64,000 nucleotides of DNA from positions 372,001 through 436,000 of the forward strand of contig NZ_JAOYFC010000002.1 in assembly GCF_025802015.1 (NCBI RefSeq), in the 5' to 3' direction. The position numbers and the translations under genes are program-made. The notes below the pieces were generated by a model. The model had not been told where the DNA came from. It did not search any database and worked only from the letters and a program-made list of their open reading frames with translations. Positions 17,654 to 26,072 of this stretch are shown here, piece by piece. Each line of letters starts with the position of its first letter. Within the stretch, counting starts at the first letter, position 1. The DNA is from Falsihalocynthiibacter halioticoli (GTDB lineage Bacteria; Pseudomonadota; Alphaproteobacteria; Rhodobacterales; Rhodobacteraceae).

Positions 17654-17799
17654 ATACCAAAGAAAAGCCACTTGCCTACAAAATAATACCAAATTCAAAA
17701 ATGGTCACAAAACTCTTGTTTTTAAGGGGAATTTTGATAGAATGAGTTAATTCCAATTGCAAAATAAATGCAAATTGGTATGTCGAAAACAATACCAAT
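17654..17799. promoter_or_regulatory. Divergent promoters with repeated ATACCAA(A/T) sites, candidate GntR operators
   Basis: On the minus strand TTGTGA (17705-17710) and TATTAT (17683-17688) are 16 bp apart and face the ABC operon. On the plus strand TTGTTT (17716-17721) and TAGAAT (17738-17743), also 16 bp apart, face the GntR gene. ATACCAAA occurs at 17654-17661 and 17686-17693, exactly 32 bp apart, the second overlapping the minus-strand -10. A perfect inverted pair ATTGGTAT (17774-17781) / ATACCAAT (17792-17799) with a 10-bp spacer lies just before the GntR start. Recognition by the adjacent GntR protein is inferred. Confidence 0.6.
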
Positions 17800-17812
17800 A
17801 AGGCGAGCCGCC

Positions 17813-18568
17813 ATGTCTGAGCTTTCTAAAATATACGCGCCCGACGCTTGGTTTAAACAGGGCGGCGGACCAAGATATCAACAGCTTCAGCGCCACATCA
17901 GCGAGTTGATCCAATCCGGCGAAATCAGTGCTGATGAGCGGCTCCTTCCTGAACGGGAAATGGCGGAAATCGCGGGCGTGAGTCGGGTCACTATAAGGAA
18001 GGCTGTTGCTCAACTTGTCGCCGATGGGTTGGTTGAACAGCGTCAGGGAGCGGGCTCCTATGTGCGCAAAGAATCAAAAAAGCTAAAACAGTCGCTCTCA
18101 ACGCTGATCTCTTTTACAGAGAATATGTCGGCGCGCGGAAAAACGTCGAGCAGCGAAATTCTTGCCGCAGGTTTGTTTACGCCGAATCCAGATGAAATGG
18201 TTACACTTGGCCTTTCCGGAACGGACAAGGTCGCGCGGGTTCGCCGACTACGTTCTGCAGGCGAAACCCCAATGGCGCTTGAAAGCTCGTCCCTACCACA
18301 AGATATTCTGCCGTTTCCCGAGCGTGTAAAGGTCTCTCTCTATAAGGTGCTGCGCGAACGTGGTCAGGCGCCGGTGCGTGCGATCCAGCGCGTTACGGCG
18401 GTAAATGTTAGCGGCGAAGACGCCGAACTGCTCCGCCTGCCTGAGGGTTCGGCGGTATTGAGGATCGAGCGCACAGGATACCTCGCCTCGCGTCGTCCCA
18501 TTGAATTCACCAGCGGACTTTACCGCTCTGACATCTACGACTTTATTTCCGAACTCGGAGCCGACTAA
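17813..18568 (+). CDS. GntR-family regulator with UTRA domain (NagR/DasR-like)
   Basis: The 251-residue protein has an N-terminal winged helix (PRYQQLQRHISELIQSGEIS, then EREMAEIAGVSRVTIRKA and VEQRQGAGSYV) and a C-terminal UTRA ligand-binding domain (VARVRRLRSAGETPMALE, ending IEFTSGLYRSDIYDF). Such regulators respond to GlcNAc-6-P or GlcN-6-P in many bacteria. The ATG at 17813 is preferred; an in-frame ATG at 17780 would lie inside the inverted repeat. It is divergent from the ABC operon and directly abuts the hexosaminidase gene (TAAATG), so it probably controls both. Confidence 0.87.
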   Translation: MSELSKIYAPDAWFKQGGGPRYQQLQRHISELIQSGEISADERLLPEREMAEIAGVSRVTIRKAVAQLVADGLVEQRQGAGSYVRKESKKLKQSLSTLISFTENMSARGKTSSSEILAAGLFTPNPDEMVTLGLSGTDKVARVRRLRSAGETPMALESSSLPQDILPFPERVKVSLYKVLRERGQAPVRAIQRVTAVNVSGEDAELLRLPEGSAVLRIERTGYLASRRPIEFTSGLYRSDIYDFISELGAD

Positions 18569-20365
18569 ATGAACTATAGCTGCCGTATCGACGGTGAGGT
18601 GATGCTCTGCGTCATCACAGCCGATCGCGACCTCAACACCCCAACTTTTTGCTTCTCTGGTATGGGCCCCATGCTTGCTGTTGATGGAGGGATGACCCTC
18701 AAAACAGTTGGAAGCTATACTGAAGTTGCCCTACCGAACCTACGCGCGGGCGAACCGCATAGCGTCACAATCAAATATGACGGCGAGTTTATTCCAGCAA
18801 ACCGCGCATGGATGCCGCTTGGCCCCTATTTGCGGGTAGATGGCGAGGTTCTAGAGCTTCCACCGACAGAAGCAGGCGTCAACACGGATCACCTAGGCAA
18901 AACAGAGCCGTTCGACGGCTTGCGTATCGTCCCGCAGCCAACTTCGTTTGAGCCTGCGAACGACACAATCAGCGCCACAAGATTTGCGTCAAACGATCCC
19001 GCGTTTGCTGCGGTTCACGATCTCGCGGTCCGACGAGGTTTTGGCGGGTTCGCTGATAAGGCGGGCCACCAAGTAGAGTTTGTCGAGGAAAACATGGCGA
19101 CGGACGCCTATCGCCTCGAAATATCTGCGGACAGAATAACCGTATTCAGTTCCTCTTACGGTGGGCGCTTCTATGCGGGCATAACCTTGCTGACGTTGGT
19201 AAATATGCATAATGGCACCCTACCGTGCGGCACAGTAACAGACACTCCGCGGTTTACATGGCGCGGGCAGCATCTTGATACCGCGCGCCACTTTTACGAG
19301 CCGCAAACCATCCTCGATTTGCTCGACCTGATGGCATTGCTGAAAATGAACCGTTTCCACTGGCATTTCGCCGATGACGAAGCATTCCGGCTTCAGATCG
19401 ACTGTCTGCCCGAGCTTTGGCAGCAAACCGAAACGCGTGGAGAAGGACATTTGATGCCCGCGCTGTTCGCGGGTGGCCCAGAAAGCGGCGGCAGTTACTC
19501 AAAACCCGACGCGCAGAAAATCATAGCGCATGCAGCGGCGCTTAACATTGAGGTCATGCCCGAAATCGAGTGCCCCGCGCATGCCTTGGCGATTGCCCAT
19601 GTTTATCCAGAAGTGCGTGACCCCGCCGACAATGGCGCGGAAACAAGCGTACAGGGATACAAAGGCAATGTGCTTAACCCAGCAATGCCAAAGACGTGGG
19701 AGATCGTTGAGGCGATTGCAAAGGAAGTGGGAGAACTGTTTCCATTCGGCCATTTGCATCTAGGCTGTGATGAGCTTCCGAAAGACACATGGATGGGCTC
19801 GCCAAAGGCACGCGCGCTGATGGCGGAACACGGCCTTGAAACCACCCAGGACCTGCAAGGCTGGATGATGGAAAAACTCGCGCAGGTCGTTGTTCGAAAC
19901 GGCCAGCGCCCAGCCGCTTGGGAAGAAGCCGCGCAGGGCAAGAACGGCGGGATTGGAAACAACGCCATCCTATTCACTTGGACCGGCCAAGGCCCAGGGC
20001 TCGAAGCTGCGCGCGCAGGATATGACGTTGTCATGGCGCCAGCGCAGCACGTCTATCTTGATATGGCATGGAGCAAAAGCACAGACGATTGGGGCGCGAA
20101 CTGGGCGGCATATGTCTCCCTCGACGACACCATCAACTGGGAGCCCGTGCCAGAAGTCGACCTTAAGGATCGCATTATTGGTGTTCAGGGCGAGTTCTGG
20201 TCCGAATTTACGACAGAGGACAGCCAACTCTGGCCGATGCTCGTGCCACGCATTCTCGGCGTTGCTTCAAAGGCGTGGCAAGAGCAGGATATCCACGCCA
20301 AAGACCTTCGCCAAATCGCGGGACATTACCGTGATCTTCCGTTGGGATTGGGCGACACCGATTGA
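18569..20365 (+). CDS. Beta-N-acetylhexosaminidase, glycoside hydrolase family 20
   Basis: The 598-residue enzyme has an N-terminal beta-rich domain, then the GH20 catalytic barrel starting near PRFTWRGQHLDTARHF (about residue 228). The family motif HLHLGCDELPKDTW (about residues 394-407) carries the catalytic Asp-Glu pair, and NRFHWHFADDEAFR precedes it. It removes terminal GlcNAc or GalNAc from chitooligosaccharides or glycans. No signal peptide is visible, which suggests cytoplasmic action on imported disaccharides such as chitobiose. It starts immediately after the GntR stop codon and ends at a bidirectional terminator. Confidence 0.92.
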   Translation: MNYSCRIDGEVMLCVITADRDLNTPTFCFSGMGPMLAVDGGMTLKTVGSYTEVALPNLRAGEPHSVTIKYDGEFIPANRAWMPLGPYLRVDGEVLELPPTEAGVNTDHLGKTEPFDGLRIVPQPTSFEPANDTISATRFASNDPAFAAVHDLAVRRGFGGFADKAGHQVEFVEENMATDAYRLEISADRITVFSSSYGGRFYAGITLLTLVNMHNGTLPCGTVTDTPRFTWRGQHLDTARHFYEPQTILDLLDLMALLKMNRFHWHFADDEAFRLQIDCLPELWQQTETRGEGHLMPALFAGGPESGGSYSKPDAQKIIAHAAALNIEVMPEIECPAHALAIAHVYPEVRDPADNGAETSVQGYKGNVLNPAMPKTWEIVEAIAKEVGELFPFGHLHLGCDELPKDTWMGSPKARALMAEHGLETTQDLQGWMMEKLAQVVVRNGQRPAAWEEAAQGKNGGIGNNAILFTWTGQGPGLEAARAGYDVVMAPAQHVYLDMAWSKSTDDWGANWAAYVSLDDTINWEPVPEVDLKDRIIGVQGEFWSEFTTEDSQLWPMLVPRILGVASKAWQEQDIHAKDLRQIAGHYRDLPLGLGDTD

Positions 20366-20386
20366 CCGACGGCCCAAAATAGAAAA

Positions 20387-20407
20387 GGGCAGGCTCACGG
20401 CCTGCCC
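20387..20407. terminator. Bidirectional terminator between hexosaminidase and napC genes
   Basis: GGGCAGGC (20387-20394) and GCCTGCCC (20400-20407) form a perfect 8-bp stem with a 5-nt loop between two convergent genes. On the minus strand it is followed by TTTTCT; on the plus strand the T-tract is weak. Confidence 0.8.
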
Positions 20408-20431
20408 TCAACTTTCTAAACTCAACCTGCC

Positions 20432-21082
20432 CTAGTTCTTCTGAGCGGTCTTTAGATAGCTCTCGATCTCGCCGGAAGGCTTGGAGTGCGGGAGCGTAAG
20501 CCCCGCCTGCCCCATATCAGGAAGCTCGTGCGCGATGCCCTTGTGACAGTTGATGCACGTCTTCTCTCCAGTGAAGAGGAAGCGCTCATGGGCTTCAGCT
20601 GCGCGCTTACTTTGCCGCGTGATGTCCATAGAGTCTGGAGAATGACAATTTCGGCACTCAAGGGAGTTGTTTGCCTCAAGTCGCGCCCATTCGTTTTGCG
20701 CCAACTTTAGCCGATGCTCCAGAAACTTTTCGCGTGTGTTGATTGTCCCGAAAATCTTGCCCCAGACTTCTTTCGAGGCCTGCATTTTTCGAGCGATCTT
20801 ATTGGTCCAATCATGCGGCACGTGACAATCTGGGCACGTCGCACGAACTCCGGAACGGTTGGTGTAGTGGATTGTCGGCTTTAGTTCCTGAAAGACGTTA
20901 TCGCGCATCTCGTGGCAGCTCACACAGAACTTTTCGGTGTTGGTCACTTCCAAGGCGGTGTTGAAACCACCCCAGAAGATAACGCCCATTACGAAGCCGC
21001 CAATCGTCAGAAAGCCAAGGCTGTAGTGGACGCTCGGTCGGCGAATGGTCGCCCAGACTCGCTTAATGAAAGAAAGCATCAC
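20432..21082 (-). CDS. napC: NapC, tetraheme cytochrome c of periplasmic nitrate reductase
   Basis: The 216-residue protein has one N-terminal membrane anchor (SLGFLTIGGFVMGVIFWGG, about residues 21-39) and four CxxCH heme sites: CVSCH, CPDCH, CRNCH and CINCH. This is the NapC/NirT quinol dehydrogenase pattern, passing electrons from membrane quinol to NapB/NapA in the periplasm. Its start overlaps the napB stop (ATGA). It is the last gene of napEFDABC. Confidence 0.96.
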   Translation of the reverse strand: MMLSFIKRVWATIRRPSVHYSLGFLTIGGFVMGVIFWGGFNTALEVTNTEKFCVSCHEMRDNVFQELKPTIHYTNRSGVRATCPDCHVPHDWTNKIARKMQASKEVWGKIFGTINTREKFLEHRLKLAQNEWARLEANNSLECRNCHSPDSMDITRQSKRAAEAHERFLFTGEKTCINCHKGIAHELPDMGQAGLTLPHSKPSGEIESYLKTAQKN

Positions 21083-21555
21083 TTCTCTTCCTTCTGCTGA
21101 CCAGCGACGTACTCAAGAACCTGATCCACATCGACAAATGTGTTCTCGACCAGTGGATCGGTTTCAAGCTGCGGCACGTGGCATTGTGTACAGAAGTAGC
21201 GGCGCGGAGTGACCGAAGCGAGGAACTGGTTGTCACGGTTCATGAAGTGCGTGATCGAAATCATCGGCGCCTGACTTTCACCGATTGCCGAGCGGCTATG
21301 ACACTGAAGACATTTGTTCGCGTTGATGTCGATTTGGTAGCCTTCAATCTTATGCGGAATGAGCGGCGGTTGTTCGGGATAGTTCCGAACCTGACGCAGA
21401 TCATTGTTGGTCATTGCGGGGATTTGCGGCGGTTTGGCGTTCTCATCCAATGCGACACCGCTCCGTAGCGTTGCAACGGATTCCTGCGCCACCGCGCCGC
21501 CGATCATGGCGACGACCAGAGCAGAGGCAACAATCGTTTTTGACAAAAGTTTCAT
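21079..21555 (-). CDS. napB: NapB, diheme cytochrome c subunit of periplasmic nitrate reductase
   Basis: The 158-residue exported protein has a signal peptide (MKLLSKTIVASALVVAMIGG) and two heme motifs, CLQCHSR and CTQCHVPQ. NapB relays electrons from NapC to NapA. The start at 21555 lies 2 bp after the napA stop; a longer upstream frame within napA is rejected. Confidence 0.96.
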   Translation of the reverse strand: MKLLSKTIVASALVVAMIGGAVAQESVATLRSGVALDENAKPPQIPAMTNNDLRQVRNYPEQPPLIPHKIEGYQIDINANKCLQCHSRSAIGESQAPMISITHFMNRDNQFLASVTPRRYFCTQCHVPQLETDPLVENTFVDVDQVLEYVAGQQKEEK

Positions 21556-21557
21556 GA

Positions 21558-24059
21558 TTACGCCTCCAATGCTTCGATTTTGACCGCACATTTCTTAAAG
21601 TCAGTCTGTTTCGAGAGAGGGTCTGTCGCATCAAGCGTCACTTTGTTGATGAGCTTGGATGCATCAAACCACGGCACAAAAATCAATCCGCGCGGAGGCT
21701 GGTTGCGGCCACGTGTTTCAACGCGCAGTGCAATTTCACCCCGTCGCGATGACACCTTAACCGCTGATCCACGCCGAACGTTCAATTCAGCGGCGTCATC
21801 CGGATGCATATAACAAAGCGCATCAGGAATAGCTTTGTGAAGCTCTTCGACCCGCTGTGTCATAGAGCCTGAATGCCAATGTTCCAGAACACGGCCGGTG
21901 CAGAGCCAGAATGGGAAACTCTCGTCCGGCATTTCCGGCGGAGCTTCATAGGGAAGCGCGAAGACAACAGCTTTGCCGTCTTTGTGACCGTAGAAATCCC
22001 AACCGCTGCCCTCTTTGGCATAAGGGTCGGAGCCCTCTTTGAAGCGCCACTTGGTTTCCTTACCATCAACAACTGGCCATCTTAGACCGCGCACCTCGTG
22101 GTAGGTATCAAAGTCAGCCAGATCATGGGCCTTACCACGACCAAACTGGGCATATTCTTCGAACAGGCCTTTTTGGATGTAAAAGCCAAAATCATTGGCT
22201 TCTTGGTTCGCGTATTCTTCAGACGTCTCTTCGAGCGGGAAGGCATCGACCTGACCATTGGTGAAGAGAACCTCATAAAGCGTTTTTCCCTTATAATCAG
22301 GGTTTGCTTCAAGGAGCTCGGCTGGCCAGACCTCGTCGGTTGTGAACCGCTTGGAGAATTCTGCGAGTTGCCAGAGGTCAGAGCGGGAGTCACCAGGCGC
22401 ATCCACAAGCTGGTGCCAGAACTGGGTGCGCCGCTCGGCATTGCCGTATGCGCCTTCTTTCTCGACCCACATCGCGGCAGGCAGGATCAAGTCAGCAGCT
22501 TCGGCGGTCACGGTCGGGTAAGCGTCCGAAACAACAATGAAGTTGTCAGGGTTGCGATATCCGGGCAGGCCTTCTTGCATCATATTCGGTGCGGCCTGCA
22601 TATTGTTGTTCACCTGAACCCAATAACAATTGATCGCGCCGTCTTTGAGCTGTCGGTTTTGCTGAACCGCATGCGCACCATTCCAATCAGGAATTGTACC
22701 TTCGGGCAGTTTCCAGATCTTCTCTGCCTTGGCGCGGTGCTCCGGATTCGCCACGACCATGTCTGCTGGCAAGCGGTGTGAGAATGTACCGACTTCGCGC
22801 GCCGTACCGCACGCTGAAGGCTGGCCCGTCAGCGAGAACGGCGAGTTGCCCGGGGTGGAGATTTTACCGGTAAGCAGGTGCAGGTTATAGATCATGTTGT
22901 TGACCCAAACACCGCGGGTGTGTTGGTTCACGCCCATTGTCCAGAGCGACATGACTTTGCGGTCGGGATCGGCATAGATTTTCGCCAGCCTCTCGAGCGT
23001 TTCCTCAGAGACCCCAGACATTTCAGCCGCCATTTCAAGCGTATATGGAGCAACAAACTCGGCGAATTCCTCGAAGGAAATCGGATCGGCAGCGCCCGAG
23101 TTCGGGTTTTCCGCTTCCATTTGGAGCGGATTATCGTCCCGAAGGCCATAACCGATGTCTTGAGCACCTTTCTTGAAGTTCACGTGTTTCTCGACGAACT
23201 CTTTGTTCACCGCGTCATTCTGAATAATGTAGTTGGCGATATAGTTCAGGATCACCAGATCAGTTTGCGGCGTGAAGATTGCCGGAATATCGGCAAGGTC
23301 AAAGCTGCGGTGCTTGAATGTGGATAGCACGGCAACTTCGGTGCCTGGATGGCTAAAGCGGCGATCTGCGATGCGAGTCCAGAGGATCGGGTGCATCTCG
23401 GCCATGTTTGACCCCCAAAGCACGAAGGCATCGGCATTCTCGAAATCGTCATAGCAGCCCATCGGCTCATCAATCCCGAAGGTCCGCATAAAGCCAACAA
23501 CCGCGCTGGCCATACAGTGGCGCGCGTTTGGATCGATGTTGTTCGAAAGGAAGCCAGCTTTCATCAACTTAGCAGCGGCATATCCTTCCCAGACAGTCCA
23601 CTGGCCAGAGCCAAACATTCCGATCCCTTTCGGGCCTTTTTCGGCGAGCGTCTTTTTCCATTTCTCGGCCATAATGTCGAAGGCTTCGTCCCAAGACACT
23701 GGCTCGAAGTCACCGTTCTTATCATAAACGCCGTTGCTCTTACGCAGGAGAGGAGTGGTCAAACGGTCTTGGCCGTACATGATCTTGGAAAGGAAGTACC
23801 CTTTCACACAGTTCAAGCCTCGGTTTACCTCAGCTTCGGCATCGCCGTGCGTTGCCACAACGCGACCTGCTTTGGTTGCAACCATGATCGAACAGCCGGT
23901 TCCGCAGAAACGACACGCCGCCTTTGACCACTTCAACTGAGTCAGATCAGCATCCGTCACCAGATTTTGCGCCGTTGCCGAAAGGGGCATACCCGCCGCC
24001 GCAGCAGCAGCCGCTACCGCTTGAGCTTTGATAACATCTCGCCTCGTCATTCCGGTCAT
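21558..24059 (-). CDS. napA: NapA, catalytic subunit of periplasmic nitrate reductase
   Basis: The 833-residue molybdoprotein starts with a twin-arginine signal (TRRDVIKAQAVAAAAAAAG), then a 4Fe-4S motif CRFCGTGCSIMVATKAGRVV with the distal Cys in RGLNCVKGYF. NARHCMASAVVGF near residue 181 contains the Cys that ligates molybdenum in NapA enzymes. The C-terminal molybdopterin-dinucleotide domain has WLCTGRVLEHWHSGSMTQR. AAAGGAGAA precedes the start. It reduces nitrate to nitrite in the periplasm and works with NapB/NapC. Confidence 0.97.
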   Translation of the reverse strand: MTGMTRRDVIKAQAVAAAAAAAGMPLSATAQNLVTDADLTQLKWSKAACRFCGTGCSIMVATKAGRVVATHGDAEAEVNRGLNCVKGYFLSKIMYGQDRLTTPLLRKSNGVYDKNGDFEPVSWDEAFDIMAEKWKKTLAEKGPKGIGMFGSGQWTVWEGYAAAKLMKAGFLSNNIDPNARHCMASAVVGFMRTFGIDEPMGCYDDFENADAFVLWGSNMAEMHPILWTRIADRRFSHPGTEVAVLSTFKHRSFDLADIPAIFTPQTDLVILNYIANYIIQNDAVNKEFVEKHVNFKKGAQDIGYGLRDDNPLQMEAENPNSGAADPISFEEFAEFVAPYTLEMAAEMSGVSEETLERLAKIYADPDRKVMSLWTMGVNQHTRGVWVNNMIYNLHLLTGKISTPGNSPFSLTGQPSACGTAREVGTFSHRLPADMVVANPEHRAKAEKIWKLPEGTIPDWNGAHAVQQNRQLKDGAINCYWVQVNNNMQAAPNMMQEGLPGYRNPDNFIVVSDAYPTVTAEAADLILPAAMWVEKEGAYGNAERRTQFWHQLVDAPGDSRSDLWQLAEFSKRFTTDEVWPAELLEANPDYKGKTLYEVLFTNGQVDAFPLEETSEEYANQEANDFGFYIQKGLFEEYAQFGRGKAHDLADFDTYHEVRGLRWPVVDGKETKWRFKEGSDPYAKEGSGWDFYGHKDGKAVVFALPYEAPPEMPDESFPFWLCTGRVLEHWHSGSMTQRVEELHKAIPDALCYMHPDDAAELNVRRGSAVKVSSRRGEIALRVETRGRNQPPRGLIFVPWFDASKLINKVTLDATDPLSKQTDFKKCAVKIEALEA

Positions 24060-24121
24060 GTTCGTTCTCCTTTGTCGCTCGCTATGCGTTCGTGGCTCGC
24101 TAATTGCGAAGAATTTTTGGG

Positions 24122-24361
24122 TTAATCCATTTGGTGATACACCAATGACGCGCTGTATACGCCATCGATGAGTTGTAATTTGGTTAGGGATTCAACGATC
24201 TCTGATTCAGAGTCGGTTTCAAGCGTGACGATGATTTTGCCGTTTTCATCCGACATGGGCACCTCTGCGTTCGGCACACCTGCCACATCCTCCAGCACGC
24301 TCGGAAGTTTGGCCGGATCAGCCCGCAGCAGCAGGCTCGAAATATGTACAACGTCAGGCAT
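24122..24361 (-). CDS. napD: NapD, NapA twin-arginine signal chaperone
   Basis: The 79-residue ferredoxin-fold protein (MPDVVHISSLLLRADP at the N-terminus, then a PNAEVPMSDENGKIIVTLE hairpin) matches the NapD family, which binds the NapA signal peptide and holds export until cofactor insertion. It overlaps napF by 8 bp. Longer in-frame starts lie inside napF and are rejected. Confidence 0.92.
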   Translation of the reverse strand: MPDVVHISSLLLRADPAKLPSVLEDVAGVPNAEVPMSDENGKIIVTLETDSESEIVESLTKLQLIDGVYSASLVYHQMD

Positions 24362-24860
24362 CACTTTCTCCTTGCGGTGCTTTGCGCAACTCGATGGCCC
24401 CATTGGGGCATACGGAAATACAGGCGCCGCATCCTGTACAGGCCTCTGTGTTAATTTCAATTTTCCCGCTAGGTGGCGGAAGATAGGAGAAACGCAACGC
24501 ATCATCCATGCAAGCATCAGAGCAAATTTGACAGCTCACCCCTATATTGAGCATGCAGGAGTTCTGGATCGTTGCGATGAGGTTCCAAGGCGCTTCAGAG
24601 TTATCGCCAAACACGCCCTCCTCACAAGCATCCGCGCATTTCCTGCAAAACGTACAGGCATTCTCCGAGAAATCGACGGTTGGCGTCTTTGCTGGCCCCT
24701 CAATAAGGATCGCTTCGGGGCACGCAGAAATACAAGCCCCACAACTTGTGCAACTCTCGCGGATACTTTCTTCGGTTGCCCATGGTGGCCGAAGCTGCGC
24801 TTCGCCCCGTCCGGTCAGAAAGCCCCGCCGTCCGACGGTTTCTGTTCGCGACAGGCTCAT
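24354..24860 (-). CDS. napF: NapF, ferredoxin-type maturation protein
   Basis: The 168-residue cytoplasmic protein has 4Fe-4S cysteine clusters including CTSCGACISACPEA, CTFCRKCADACEEG and CTGCGACISVCPNG, with a further CQICSDAC group. NapF assists cofactor assembly of NapA before export. A GRRGFLTGR segment near the N-terminus is typical of NapF. It lies 4 bp after napE. Confidence 0.94.
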   Translation of the reverse strand: MSLSRTETVGRRGFLTGRGEAQLRPPWATEESIRESCTSCGACISACPEAILIEGPAKTPTVDFSENACTFCRKCADACEEGVFGDNSEAPWNLIATIQNSCMLNIGVSCQICSDACMDDALRFSYLPPPSGKIEINTEACTGCGACISVCPNGAIELRKAPQGESDA

Positions 24861-24864
24861 TGCA

Positions 24865-25041
24865 TTAACCGGTTGGAGGGCCGCTGATAATCTGGCTCAT
24901 CCAGATCATAAACCCGTATCCACCAACAATCGCGACGGCCAAAATAGGCGCTAGAAACACAGCAAGAAAAATAAAGGCCGTGCGCTCGTCTTTTTTGGAT
25001 ACGGCGGCGCTTGAATCACTTTTCGTGTCAACATCTGACAT
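24865..25041 (-). CDS. napE: NapE, small membrane protein of the nap operon
   Basis: The 58-residue protein has a charged N-terminus (SKKDERTAF) and one membrane span (IFLAVFLAPILAVAIVGGYGF), matching NapE. Its function is not established in any organism. It is the first gene of napEFDABC. The upstream 203 bp (25042-25244) must hold the nap promoter; I find no clear FNR or NarL box there. Confidence 0.88.
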   Translation of the reverse strand: MSDVDTKSDSSAAVSKKDERTAFIFLAVFLAPILAVAIVGGYGFMIWMSQIISGPPTG

Positions 25042-25244
25042 AGGTATAGCCCCCAGTCTAAAATCTATACCCGACCTTAGCACCCGTTCTGTTTAAAAAT
25101 CAACGCGTGGTTGTTCACGATTTACAGTTGACTGAGGGCAGCCCACAAAAACGTTTAGAAACACCATTTTCTTAGTAAAATCGTTGGGTTAATTCGCGCA
25201 TTTCACAGCTAGGGAACGCGCAAATTCAGAACTGATTTAAACCT

Positions 25245-26072
25245 TCAGCAGGCCGTTGCGCCGCGCTCGATCAGCACCTGCATGACTTCGTCAGGATCAC
25301 GCTTCCACCAATTGGTGGCTGAGAAAATTTCAACCTCAACGAGACCGTCAAAGCCCTGTGCCTCAACACCTTTACGCAAAGCAGGAATGTCAATTACACC
25401 ATCGCCCATCATGCCACGATCCGTCAGCATATCTTTGGTTTCAAGCAGCCAATCACAAACGTGGAAGGCATAGAGGCGCTCCTTGCCAGCGCGTTTGATT
25501 TGCTCCTGAATCTCTGGGTCCCACCAGACATGGTAGACATCCACCGCCGCGCCAATGCCCTCGCCAAGTTTATCGCAAATATCAAGTGTTTGGCGAAGCG
25601 TGTTCACGCAAGCACGGTCGGCTGCATACATTGGATGGAGCGGCTCAATCGCGATTGGCATGCCAACAGAGCGCGCATAGTCCAAAGTTTTGGCAAGCCC
25701 TTCCTCAACGATCGCGCGCGCACCATCAATATCTTTGGATCCGTCCGCGAGCCCGCCAACAACCATCACAAGGCACGCCGAACCCAGTTCAACAGCTTCA
25801 TCAACGGCACGCTTGTTATCGTCGATCACTGCTGGGGTTAGTGCGCCTTCGGCTGTAAACCACCCTCCGCGGCAAAGTCCGGATACCTGCAAACCTGCAT
25901 CGAGAATGTGCTTTGCCGCCTTGCTGACGCCCATCTCGTGAAGGACATCCCGCCAAGGCGCAATCCCCCCAACTCCGTGGCGTGCGCACCCCTCGATGCA
26001 CTGCTCAAGGTTCCACTGCTGCTTAACCGTCGCCGTGTTGAGCGACATCAGATCAGGCGTAACACGTCTCAT
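25245..26072 (-). CDS. Sugar phosphate isomerase/epimerase family (AP endonuclease-2-type TIM barrel)
   Basis: The 275-residue protein shows the xylose-isomerase-like barrel pattern: IAIEPLHPMY near residue 142 with a metal-ligand Glu, AVDVYHVWWDP with Asp and His, FHVCDWL and, near the C-terminus, GLVEVEIFS with a terminal Glu ligand. Members isomerise or epimerise keto-sugars, and some cleave 3-keto-glycosides. Its start overlaps the DUF993 gene stop (ATGA), making it the last gene of that operon. Substrate unknown. Confidence 0.87.
   Translation of the reverse strand: MRRVTPDLMSLNTATVKQQWNLEQCIEGCARHGVGGIAPWRDVLHEMGVSKAAKHILDAGLQVSGLCRGGWFTAEGALTPAVIDDNKRAVDEAVELGSACLVMVVGGLADGSKDIDGARAIVEEGLAKTLDYARSVGMPIAIEPLHPMYAADRACVNTLRQTLDICDKLGEGIGAAVDVYHVWWDPEIQEQIKRAGKERLYAFHVCDWLLETKDMLTDRGMMGDGVIDIPALRKGVEAQGFDGLVEVEIFSATNWWKRDPDEVMQVLIERGATAC

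Noticed and set aside
25042..25244. FNR or NarL-type site upstream of napE
   Set aside because: I looked for TTGATnnnnATCAA and paired heptamers and found only poor matches, so no regulator site is claimed.
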